Positions 17,816 to 25,630 of a stretch of DNA of 64,000 nt are shown in pieces (the first letter of the stretch is position 1; the number at the start of each line of letters is the position of its first letter). A program made the translations under genes and the position numbers. The notes under the pieces are model-generated. The model ran no database searches. It was not told the DNA's origin and saw only the letters and a program-made list of their open reading frames with translations. Source of the stretch: Tritonibacter mobilis (GTDB taxonomy: Bacteria; Pseudomonadota; Alphaproteobacteria; Rhodobacterales; Rhodobacteraceae); contig NZ_LNWY01000004.1 in the NCBI RefSeq assembly GCF_001681715.1, forward strand, positions 62,001-126,000. The letters run 5' to 3'.

Positions 17816-18346
17816 ATGGTGAGTGCTACGAATTTGCAGCCGCAGTCGGCTGTGCAGACCCTATCGCTTCACGCGCTGTCGTTTGGGGACGGCATATTGG
17901 CGCTGAGCCGCGCGCCCGGCGCTGGGGGGGATTACGCGGGTGATTTGCGTTTGATTCGTGAATGGCGCCCGTCAATGGTGATTTCGATGACCACGCGGGT
18001 GGAGCATGTGATTCTCGGCGTTGAGAACCTGGGCACGGATATACAGGGCCTCGGCAGCCGTTGGTTCCATATGCCGGTCGAGGATTATCAAATCCCCACC
18101 GAAGAGATGGACGAACACTGGCAACACATCAGCACGATGGCCCGTCAGGCCATGTCTGGCGGTGGCCGGGTTCTGGTCCACTGCCGGGGAGGCTGCGGTC
18201 GATCCGGCATGGCGGTGCTGCGGTTGATGATCGAAAGCGGCGAGCCTGCCGAGGCAGCGCTCAGCCGCCTCAGAGCGCTGCGGCCCTGCGCCGTCGAGAC
18301 AGATGCACAGATGGCGTGGGCCTTTGGCAGACGGTCCCCGACCTGA
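17816..18346 (+). CDS. Dual-specificity-like protein phosphatase
   Basis: 176 residues. The cysteine phosphatase signature HCRGGCGRSG gives the nucleophile C123 and the phosphate-binding R129. D90 in PVEDYQIPT is a probable general acid. This CDKN3-like bacterial family acts on phosphotyrosine or phospholipid-type substrates; the substrate here is unknown. No signal peptide, so cytoplasmic. A GGGGGGGAG stretch precedes the ATG. It is divergent from dnaX and convergent with the next gene. Confidence 0.82.
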   Translation: MVSATNLQPQSAVQTLSLHALSFGDGILALSRAPGAGGDYAGDLRLIREWRPSMVISMTTRVEHVILGVENLGTDIQGLGSRWFHMPVEDYQIPTEEMDEHWQHISTMARQAMSGGGRVLVHCRGGCGRSGMAVLRLMIESGEPAEAALSRLRALRPCAVETDAQMAWAFGRRSPT

Positions 18347-18366
18347 ACTGAAGGCTGCGCTGAGGG

Positions 18367-18825
18367 TCAGACCTCAGCGCGCTGGTCGTGATAACTGCGC
18401 ACAGGTCGCGCCTCGCCAAAGGCGCGCGGAATTTCCGATACACATGTGCTGCTCATCGTGTTGGCATCACTGGACAGCATCGCATCAGCGAACCGATCCA
18501 GCGTTTCGGTCTTGGTCGATGAGGTCACGTCACAGAACACCCGAATGCGGCTGTGGTTGGCAGCAAAGCGCGCAGGGCAGGCTTTCTCGCATCCATCTAG
18601 GCGGCTCTCTCCACTGATTTCAAAATCGTCCTGTGTCAGTGGGCGCGCGCTATCGAGCGCCTGTGCCAAGGCTTTCAGCATCCGTTGTGCCGCCGGGCAG
18701 GGGCGCCCCAGATGCATACATGTGGTCGACACAAATTCATGTGATCGCTGTTGGTCCATTCTCTGCGTGCCCTCCGCACCAAGATAGTTGTGACGGGGCA
18801 AAATGAGAGACTTCGGGCGAGACAT
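18367..18825 (-). CDS. Small cysteine-rich protein, DUF1636-like, under cobalamin riboswitch
   Basis: 152 residues from the ATG at 18825, or 130 from the ATG at 18759, which has GGAGGG 10 nt upstream; the start is undecided. Cysteines are grouped as TTCMHLGRPC near the N-terminus and DGCEKACPARF plus VFCDV in the middle. This resembles the thioredoxin-like ferredoxin-type DUF1636 family found with cobalamin genes. I recognise it only moderately. The strongest clue is position: a cobalamin riboswitch on the same strand lies about 90 nt upstream and no other gene is served. Synthesis should fall when B12 is plentiful. Possible roles are cobalt/B12 metal handling or electron transfer. Confidence 0.6.
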   Translation of the reverse strand: MSRPKSLILPRHNYLGAEGTQRMDQQRSHEFVSTTCMHLGRPCPAAQRMLKALAQALDSARPLTQDDFEISGESRLDGCEKACPARFAANHSRIRVFCDVTSSTKTETLDRFADAMLSSDANTMSSTCVSEIPRAFGEARPVRSYHDQRAEV

Positions 18826-18913
18826 TGCCCCTAAATGCTAAATGGCGGGCAAGAGCGGTCAGCCGTCAGACCTCCTCCAGGACACCCCGCCCGGTTTCAG
18901 GTTCGTATCATTG

Positions 18914-19085
18914 ATGGCAGGTCTCCTGACTTGCGGGTCATTGCGTACCGGCCCTTCCCGATCCTATTGGCCAATGTGGCCGTGTCGGATCAGTGGTCTT
19001 GCCGGGGTACTCGCCGCCTACAGTTGCGGGGGCAGTCACGGACTTGGCGGGGCATATGCCCGAACCTCACCGTATTCCCTTTTCA
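18914..19085 (-). promoter_or_regulatory. Cobalamin (AdoCbl) riboswitch
   Basis: Read on the minus strand the region has, in order, GGGAATACGGTGAGG, a GGGCATATGCCC hairpin, the B12-box-like core CCCCCGCAACTGTAGG, a variable peripheral domain, and the 3' core AGTCAGGAGACCTGCC. This is the conserved layout of the cobalamin riboswitch. It precedes the DUF1636-like gene. The leader between it and that gene contains GGAGGAGG and GC-rich pairs that could form the expression platform. Confidence 0.88.
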
Positions 19086-19231
19086 TTCCGTCCTCGGATA
19101 GAGAAACGAAAACCATCTCAAGAAGAGGTAGCGAGCGCGCTGCCGACTCGTCAATAAAGATCTTGCTGCACGTGCAAAATCACCCCTGCCGTTCGATTGT
19201 GTTTGGGAGGTGTGGGCAAACGCCCAGAGAC

Positions 19232-19258
19232 AAAAAACCCGCCAGAGGCGGGGCTTTT
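19232..19258. terminator. Bidirectional terminator of the SRP RNA gene
   Basis: CCCGCC (19238-19243) pairs with GGCGGG (19247-19252) around AGA. There is an A-run on the left and a T-run on the right. On the minus strand it lies directly after the SRP RNA. Confidence 0.75.
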
Positions 19259-19265
19259 TATAAAG

Positions 19266-19365
19266 TGAGAGGTTGGACATCGACCCAAGCGGGGCTCGTT
19301 GTGGCTGCTTCCTTCCGGACCTGACCAGGTTGGCGAGGCGCTTGCCCGCGCCAACCCCTCGAATC
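19266..19365 (-). ncRNA. ffs: Signal recognition particle RNA, small bacterial type (4.5S)
   Basis: The minus strand carries the near-invariant apical domain GGTCAGGTCCGGAAGGAAGC followed by AGCC, and the termini pair (GAGGGGTTGG with CCAACCTCTC). The length of about 100 nt and the GGAA tetraloop fit the short bacterial SRP RNA that binds Ffh. The ends are approximate. A U-tailed hairpin follows. Confidence 0.92.
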
Positions 19366-19594
19366 CCGATATAGGGAAGTGACGATACAATGACAACCCG
19401 CAGCCTGGGCGATTTCCTGACCCGATGCGCGTGGAAAGGAAGGCAGAGGTCTACGGTGAAGGTGTCGCTGAGGCGGTGGGTGTAATCCAATAACCGCGCC
19501 GGGGTTGCCTTGGCATCCCCGACATCGCAATGGCTGAGGTACTCAGCGCTTATCACGACGCTCTTTGATGATGCGCAGCTCTAAATGGTGCCAC

Positions 19595-21490
19595 TCAGAG
19601 CTGTAGTTTCAACGCTACAAAGCCTGTATCCAGCTCGGTCGCGCTTTGGGCGACGTCATCCGGCAATTCATGCAGGTGGCGGTGCACGCCGGGGCCTGTG
19701 ACGGCAATCGCCTCCACGCCGAGGTTCGGACGGATGCGCCACGGATAGGGTGCCGCTGCCAATGGATCGGCTGGCAGGGTCGACGTCACATAGGCCCCGA
19801 CAGTGTCGCGGATCATCTGCGGTGGCAGCGAGAGAGCCTGCGCCTGATCAAGCATACGAAAGTTGCCGCCTCCGCTGCTGCGGTAGCTGTTGAAGGCAAC
19901 TGCGAACCTCTGGGCCGGTTGCAAAGGGTGCCCCTGCCAGCGCAGATTTCTGATACGGCTTGCCGCATCGTTTAAGAGGCGTCCATCGGCATCAAAACGT
20001 GCCGGTGCTGTCGGGTCGATTTCATACTCCAAGCCGAAGATCACATCGAAGTTGTGTCCGGCCCGCGCAGGATTTGCCAGCAGGCGGTCAGGAGCATTGG
20101 GCTCCAACTGATTAAACAGCCCTGCCGACATGTCCAACCAGTCCCGCAGGTGCTGTGCGTCAACGATAATGCAGCGCAATTCGTTTGGATAAATGTAGAT
20201 GTCGGCCACATGGCGGCGCGAAATCTCTCCTGCGGGCACATCGGTGTAGTTGAACGGCCCCGCGCGCCCGCCAAATTTAGCCGGTGCGACTGCCGACAAA
20301 AGCGGCAGGTCGGCGAATTCTGATTTTGCAAGGGTCGGGCGAACAGCAGCGGCTTGCGCGGCGGCGGTGAGAGCGAGTGCGCGATCCTCGCCAAAATAGG
20401 TGAAATAGGAGTGGTGTGGCGTTGCGAGCGTGCCAACATTTGTGGCCATATCGGCGCGGGTGCGCTGATGAATATCGCTCAGTGCGTTGACCAGTTCCGG
20501 TGCCTCCGGGACCACCGGTACGAGACCATCTCGGGTCTGATGTGCAACCGGGCGCAGGGTGCAGTCTCCCTGCGTGACACGCCAGCCTTTCGGCGTGCGG
20601 ATCAGGTCTAGGTCGATCACCCCGAGGTGTGAGCCACTGGAGCCGGGCATCACCACGGGAACACCCAGCCCGGCATCCTCACCATCGGGCGCGGGCAGCA
20701 ACAAATGGGTATGTCCGCTCACAGCTGCATCAAGACCGGGCAAGTGCGACAAAGGTCTGAGCGCGTTTTCCATCCCCGCGACTTGGTCAGTCTGGCCCAG
20801 CCCGGTATGTGCCAATGCGATCACCACATCGGCCCCCGCCTTGCGCAGATCCGCGATCGCGGCGCGTGCGCTGCTGAGGATATCGTCGACACGCAGACGC
20901 CCCTCCAGATGATCGGCATCCCAGAGCATGGTTTGCGGCGGCAGTATCGACAACAGCCCGATCTTTACGTCCGGCGCATCTGCGGGTGCATAAGGCACAC
21001 GCCTGCGCAGCATTAGGGTCTTTTGAACAGGCAGCGCATGGGCGTCGGCAAGGGGTGTAATATTGCTGCAAACCGCCGGGCAGGGCAGCGCAGAGAGCGC
21101 CCGGGCAAGGACAGGAAGGCCGAAATTGAACTCATGGTTGCCAAGACCGACGGCATCATAGCCCAAGACCTCAAAGGCACGGATCGACGCAGGGGTGGCA
21201 TTTGGATCAGCGGCGTCAGTTTCGGCAAGCGGAGAGCCCTGCAACCAGTCGCCATTGTCGACCAACAGTGTAATCGCACCGGAGTCTGCGGCCTCTTTAC
21301 GGGCCGCGCCAATCAGGCTTGCAGTGCGACTGAGGCCAATTCCGGGGTGCTCTTGATCGGTGTAATAGTTGTAGCTGAGCAAATGGCTATGGACATCCGA
21401 GGTGGCCAGCACGCGCAATCGTCCCGATAATTCTGATCGGTCGCTAGCACCCTCATCTGTCCCCGTGGTGCCTTGGTCGTCTTCGGTCAT
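19595..21490 (-). CDS. CpdB-like 2',3'-cyclic phosphodiesterase / 5'-nucleotidase-family protein
   Basis: 631 residues from the ATG at 21490; a GTG at 21520 is an alternative. N-terminal metallophosphatase domain with ATSDVHSHLL, DNGDWLQGS, GLGNHEFNFG, ALAHTG and SGHTHLLLP metal-binding motifs. The C-terminal 5'-nucleotidase domain has the FNSYRSSGGGNF substrate region. Family members hydrolyse 2',3'-cyclic nucleotides and 3'-nucleotides, normally in the periplasm. Here the N-terminus is acidic and polar with no signal peptide or lipobox, suggesting a cytoplasmic form or an unrecognised export route. Confidence 0.85.
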   Translation of the reverse strand: MTEDDQGTTGTDEGASDRSELSGRLRVLATSDVHSHLLSYNYYTDQEHPGIGLSRTASLIGAARKEAADSGAITLLVDNGDWLQGSPLAETDAADPNATPASIRAFEVLGYDAVGLGNHEFNFGLPVLARALSALPCPAVCSNITPLADAHALPVQKTLMLRRRVPYAPADAPDVKIGLLSILPPQTMLWDADHLEGRLRVDDILSSARAAIADLRKAGADVVIALAHTGLGQTDQVAGMENALRPLSHLPGLDAAVSGHTHLLLPAPDGEDAGLGVPVVMPGSSGSHLGVIDLDLIRTPKGWRVTQGDCTLRPVAHQTRDGLVPVVPEAPELVNALSDIHQRTRADMATNVGTLATPHHSYFTYFGEDRALALTAAAQAAAVRPTLAKSEFADLPLLSAVAPAKFGGRAGPFNYTDVPAGEISRRHVADIYIYPNELRCIIVDAQHLRDWLDMSAGLFNQLEPNAPDRLLANPARAGHNFDVIFGLEYEIDPTAPARFDADGRLLNDAASRIRNLRWQGHPLQPAQRFAVAFNSYRSSGGGNFRMLDQAQALSLPPQMIRDTVGAYVTSTLPADPLAAAPYPWRIRPNLGVEAIAVTGPGVHRHLHELPDDVAQSATELDTGFVALKLQL

Positions 21491-21753
21491 TCTATGCCAT
21501 TCATCGTCGCTCGTCGGCACCGCTCCGTGATTGTCTCGCGTCCGGTGCTTCTCTCATTCGTTAACAAATAGAAGAACAGAGACAGGGGGGCGTGCGGAAC
21601 CCTAACGAGAGGCTTTTTTCGAGTTTTTGAAAAGCGTGGCATTTTTGCTTGTGTCACACATGGGAATGCGGCATCGCCTGTCTGCAATGATGAAACGTCA
21701 TCCCCTTTTGCGGACGGTGGCTGGCAGCAACGCATTTCAATAGCGAGACAGTC

Positions 21754-22737
21754 ATGAAGCGAGCGGAGCAAGTAACCTTTGGCGGCAGCGGACTGGATCG
21801 CGCGGCGCATTTGCGCACGCAGACCGCGACATTAGATCAGCTCTGGGGTGCGGCAGACGTGCAAATCGTGCTTTTGTGGCGCGGCAAGCCCTTATGCGTC
21901 TGCAAGCGCGGTCACTCTGACGCGGAAGGGCTGGCCTATCTGCAAAGCGATCATGCCCTTGTGGCGGGGCGACGGAATGATGCGCTTTTTCTGGGACGAA
22001 ATGCGCAAGGGGCAGGTTACTTTGCCGTGAGCCTAGACGATTGGGAGCCCGAAGATCTGGATGCTTCCAGCCTTAACAGTTTCCTTGATCCAAGCGAGCA
22101 GCGTCACCCAGATTTGCCCGAAGCTTATGCATTTATGGAGTTGCGCCGGGTGATGACGCATCTTTCGGCGCGTGAGGCAGAACTTGCGGCGACCGCAAAG
22201 GCGATGCTGGGCTGGCACGCAACCCATGGGTTTTGCGCCTGTTGCGGTCATGCCAGCAGGGTCGAGCAGGCCGGATGGCAGCGTCGCTGCCCAAGCTGCA
22301 ATGCCCCGCATTTTCCACGAACTGACCCTGTTGTGATCATGCTGATCACCCGTGGCGATCGCGTGTTGCTGGGGCGGTCACCGGGGTGGCCGGAGGGCAT
22401 GTACTCGCTGCTCGCGGGCTTTGTGGAGCCGGGAGAGACCCTCGAAGCAGCGGTGCGCCGCGAAGTTTATGAGGAAACCGGAGTGAAGGTGGGCGAGGTC
22501 GGCTACTTGGCCAGCCAGCCTTGGGCTTTTCCTATGTCGTTGATGTTTGGCTGTTATGGTGTTGCAGTCAGCGAGGACATCACCCTTGATCCGCAAGAGA
22601 TCGAAGAAGCATTCTGGTTGACACGCCAAGAGGTGATGGACGCTATCGCAGGCAATCACCCAAAGGTGCGCGCCCCGCGCAAAGGGGCAATAGCGGGGTT
22701 TCTTTTGGAAAACTGGGTTGCAGATACACTTGAGTAA
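21754..22737 (+). CDS. nudC: NAD(+) diphosphatase NudC
   Basis: 327 residues. A zinc ribbon is seen as FCACCG and CPSC. The Nudix box GFVEPGETLEAAVRREVYEE continues with TGV. The NudC-specific SQPWAFPMS motif follows. It hydrolyses NADH/NAD to NMN and AMP and removes NAD caps from RNA. The N-terminal domain is poorly conserved as usual. It is probably expressed from the gap shared with the divergent CpdB-like gene, and the SRPBCC gene follows 72 nt later. Confidence 0.95.
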   Translation: MKRAEQVTFGGSGLDRAAHLRTQTATLDQLWGAADVQIVLLWRGKPLCVCKRGHSDAEGLAYLQSDHALVAGRRNDALFLGRNAQGAGYFAVSLDDWEPEDLDASSLNSFLDPSEQRHPDLPEAYAFMELRRVMTHLSAREAELAATAKAMLGWHATHGFCACCGHASRVEQAGWQRRCPSCNAPHFPRTDPVVIMLITRGDRVLLGRSPGWPEGMYSLLAGFVEPGETLEAAVRREVYEETGVKVGEVGYLASQPWAFPMSLMFGCYGVAVSEDITLDPQEIEEAFWLTRQEVMDAIAGNHPKVRAPRKGAIAGFLLENWVADTLE

Positions 22738-22809
22738 CCAACATAGTTTATCATTATGCCATAGCCCACGGTGAAATGATGTTTTGCCGTTCCAACGACA
22801 GGTCCTGAT

Positions 22810-23277
22810 ATGCACTTCGAAACCAAAGAAGATACCGATAGCTCCATTGCAGAGGCGTTCGCGGCCGTCACGGACTTTGAAAGCTTTGAGCGGTCGGCCA
22901 TCCGGCGAGGTGTTGAAGTGCATCGCAATGGGGACGGCTCCACCGCGCCAGAAGATCTGTCATGGGATGTCGTCTTTATGTTTCGCGGATCAGAGCGGAA
23001 GATGCGGCTGGAAATTCTGGAATACGATGCCCCCAATGTGGTGGTCTTTTCCGCAACCGGCAGTGGCATGACGGGTGAGTTGCGCGTCGATCTGATGGCA
23101 TTATCGTCGCAACGCACACGGATGACGGTGCGTTTGGACCTGCGGCCCAAAACACTGGCGGCGCGCCTGCTGGTGCAATCGCTGAAATTGGCACGCAACA
23201 AGCTAAACCGTAAATTCCGCAAACGTGTTGCCGAATTTGCGATGCTGATTGAAGAACGCCAAACTCAAATCGCCTGA
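22810..23277 (+). CDS. SRPBCC-family protein
   Basis: 155 residues with the START/Bet v1-like pattern: an N-terminal strand, IAEAFAAVTDFESFE helices, several beta strands (LSWDVVFMFRG, MRLEILEYD, RMTVRLDLRPKT) and a long basic C-terminal helix (KLNRKFRKRVAEFAML). These proteins bind a hydrophobic ligand or act as coenzyme Q/lipid carriers, and the ligand is unknown. It lies 72 nt after nudC in the same direction and is closed by a U-tailed hairpin. Confidence 0.7.
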   Translation: MHFETKEDTDSSIAEAFAAVTDFESFERSAIRRGVEVHRNGDGSTAPEDLSWDVVFMFRGSERKMRLEILEYDAPNVVVFSATGSGMTGELRVDLMALSSQRTRMTVRLDLRPKTLAARLLVQSLKLARNKLNRKFRKRVAEFAMLIEERQTQIA

Positions 23278-23306
23278 TCATCAAGTTTTCGTGAAATCTT
23301 ACATCG

Positions 23307-23326
23307 AACGGCGGCAGCCGTTTTTT
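23307..23326 (+). terminator. Intrinsic terminator after the SRPBCC gene
   Basis: AACGGC/GCCGTT stem around GGCA, followed by TTTT; 30 nt after the stop. Confidence 0.75.
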
Positions 23327-23510
23327 GGTTACTTCTTTGTTTTTAAAAGCATTTGCCCTGTGAGCGGGATGTGAATCGCGGCTGTGCTGCGACTGCAAAA
23401 AAGGTTCATTTGAAAGTACTTTTTACGCTGGCAGCATTTGAAATTTTGAAAGTTGTTAATCGCCTTGTGGCACCGTCGTAACAGGAACGGCACGACCCAA
23501 GGAATAACGA

Positions 23511-25565
23511 ATGTACCGCTTGCTGGACTGTATTACACAGGAACACCATTTTGGACTTGTTGCTGTGGCTGCCTTGATATGTGTGATCGGATCGGTGATT
23601 TCCGTTCATATGTCCGGTCGCCTCACGGAATGGACCGGGAAACGACGCTTGGTTCAGTTGCCGCTGGCGGGTTTGATCACCGGGGCCACTATCTGGTCGA
23701 CGCATTTCATTGCCATGACGGCTTATGAACCGGGCTATGAGCACGGGTATGAACCCATTTTGACGGGCGCATCGCTGTTGGTTGGCGTGCTGGGCTCTTT
23801 TGCTGCCAATGCTGGGCTTGCTTTTGCACGCGGAGCGGCAGCACCAGTCATGGCCGGCGCGATTTTTGGGATGACGGTGTCGGCCATGCATTACACGGGC
23901 ATGCGCGCCTATCTGCTGCCCGGCACGATCCAGTGGAATATCGGAACCGTGATCGTGTCTGTGGTCTTGGGGGCTGGTCTTGGCGCGTTGAGCTATGGTT
24001 TGATCACGCGGCGCATGCGGGGGATTCCTGGGCGCGTCTGGCCTGCACTGGCGATGGTTCTGGCCATATGCTTGATGCATTTCACTGGCATGAGCGCGAT
24101 TGAAATCCGCCTTGATTCCTCCATTGAGGTGCCGCCCAAAACCATCTCGGATAACGCAATGGCGCTGCTGGTCTTTGCTGTGACAGCCATCATCCTGCTG
24201 ATCGCCATGGCTTCTGCCAGCATTGAGGTGAACATGGAGGGAGAAACCCGTCATCAGCTGAACCATGCGGCCACCCATGACCCGCTGACGGGCATGCCCA
24301 ATCGTATGTGGCTTACCCGCAAGCTGGATGCGCTTAAAATCCGTCTCGATGAAAATGAAACGGCGCGCGCCGCAATCATGACCGTGGATCTCAACCTGTT
24401 TAAAGAGGTGAACGATGTCTATGGCCATGCCGCAGGGGATGCGGTTCTGCGTCAGGTCGCCTTGCGCCTGATCGAACAGGAAGGCGAGGGAGAGTGCATT
24501 ACCCGCGTGGGCGGGGATGAGTTTGTCGCGATCAAAGAAGGTTTCCGCCGTATCGAAGAAGTGCAGAGCTTTGCCGAACGTCTGCATGCGGCAATTGTTG
24601 AACCCATTGATCTGGATGAGGTGTCGCTGCGGGTGGGGGCGTCGATCGGGATTGCCACAACGCTGGAAGACGGCCGCGATCCCGCTGACTTGTTGCATAA
24701 GTCTGACGTTGCCATGTATCGCGCAAAGTCCGAACCCGATACGCCGATTTGCCAGTTCAATGCGGAAATGGACCGTCGTAGCCGCGAAAAAACCCAAATG
24801 GTGCATGATTTGCGCCAGGCATTGCAGCACGACGAATTCGAATTGGTTTACCAGTTGCAAAACGCGCTCGATACATTGGCGCCAGTCGGTTTTGAGGTGT
24901 TGCTGCGTTGGAACCACCCGAATCGAGGCCGCGTTTCTCCGGCGGAGTTCATTCCCATTGCAGAAGAAACGGGCCTGATCCGTGACATCGGGCGTTGGGT
25001 ACTGCGTGAGGCATGCCGAGAGGCGGCGCAGTGGAGCCGCCCTTATAGTGTGGCCGTCAATGTCGCCCCACAGCAATTGGTGCAGCCTTCCTTCATTGAG
25101 GATGTGATGGATATCCTGATGGAGACCGGAATTGATCCTGCGCGTCTTGAGCTGGAGATTACGGAGGCCAGCATCATCGACGATCAGGCCCATACGCTGA
25201 AAGTGATGCATAAGCTGAAAGCCATCGGGATTCGCATTGCGATGGATGATTTTGGCACTGGCTATTCATCGCTGGCCACTTTGCAGGCCTTCCCGTTTGA
25301 TAAGATCAAAATAGACCGCAGCTTTGTGCAGGATGTTCACAAGGATGCCCAACGTGCGGCGATTGTACGCTCTACGCTGCTGTTGGGGGCCGCGCTGGAC
25401 ATCCCGGTCTTGGCCGAAGGGGTCGAGGTGGAGGACGAACTGAGTTTCTTGCGCGGTGAGAGTTGCGCTTCTGTGCAGGGCTATTACTTTGGCCAACCAA
25501 TGTCGCGCGAGGATATGCGCCGGATTGCATGTGACGACGATGATGCCGCCGAAAGTGCTGCTTGA
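23511..25565 (+). CDS. MHYT-GGDEF-EAL membrane-bound c-di-GMP protein
   Basis: 684 residues. Residues 1-235 hold seven membrane helices with three MHYT-type repeats (STHFIAM at 63-69, AMHYTGM at 125-131, LMHFTGM at 188-194), a proposed copper-linked sensor of O2, CO or NO. The GGDEF domain has intact GGDEF at 334-338 but no RxxD inhibitory site before it. The EAL domain reads EVLLR (from 462) and keeps the downstream ENEITE-, DDFGTG-, KID- and AEGVE-type residues, so both cyclase and phosphodiesterase activity are possible. It is monocistronic, between two terminating neighbours. Confidence 0.92.
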   Translation: MYRLLDCITQEHHFGLVAVAALICVIGSVISVHMSGRLTEWTGKRRLVQLPLAGLITGATIWSTHFIAMTAYEPGYEHGYEPILTGASLLVGVLGSFAANAGLAFARGAAAPVMAGAIFGMTVSAMHYTGMRAYLLPGTIQWNIGTVIVSVVLGAGLGALSYGLITRRMRGIPGRVWPALAMVLAICLMHFTGMSAIEIRLDSSIEVPPKTISDNAMALLVFAVTAIILLIAMASASIEVNMEGETRHQLNHAATHDPLTGMPNRMWLTRKLDALKIRLDENETARAAIMTVDLNLFKEVNDVYGHAAGDAVLRQVALRLIEQEGEGECITRVGGDEFVAIKEGFRRIEEVQSFAERLHAAIVEPIDLDEVSLRVGASIGIATTLEDGRDPADLLHKSDVAMYRAKSEPDTPICQFNAEMDRRSREKTQMVHDLRQALQHDEFELVYQLQNALDTLAPVGFEVLLRWNHPNRGRVSPAEFIPIAEETGLIRDIGRWVLREACREAAQWSRPYSVAVNVAPQQLVQPSFIEDVMDILMETGIDPARLELEITEASIIDDQAHTLKVMHKLKAIGIRIAMDDFGTGYSSLATLQAFPFDKIKIDRSFVQDVHKDAQRAAIVRSTLLLGAALDIPVLAEGVEVEDELSFLRGESCASVQGYYFGQPMSREDMRRIACDDDDAAESAA

Positions 25566-25630
25566 TCAGAAATCTGCTGCGCGGTCCCTGTGGCTGCCTT
25601 GGGCAAATGCCGGGGCAGCCCTTTGGGCGC

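Noticed and set aside
19370-19594. RNA gene or small protein between SRP RNA and the CpdB-like gene
   Set aside because: No tRNA-like cloverleaf, strong hairpin or credible start was found.
23406-25211. 601-codon open frame on the minus strand
   Set aside because: Lies antisense to the MHYT-GGDEF-EAL gene; composition is a His/Gln/Arg-rich shadow with no domain.
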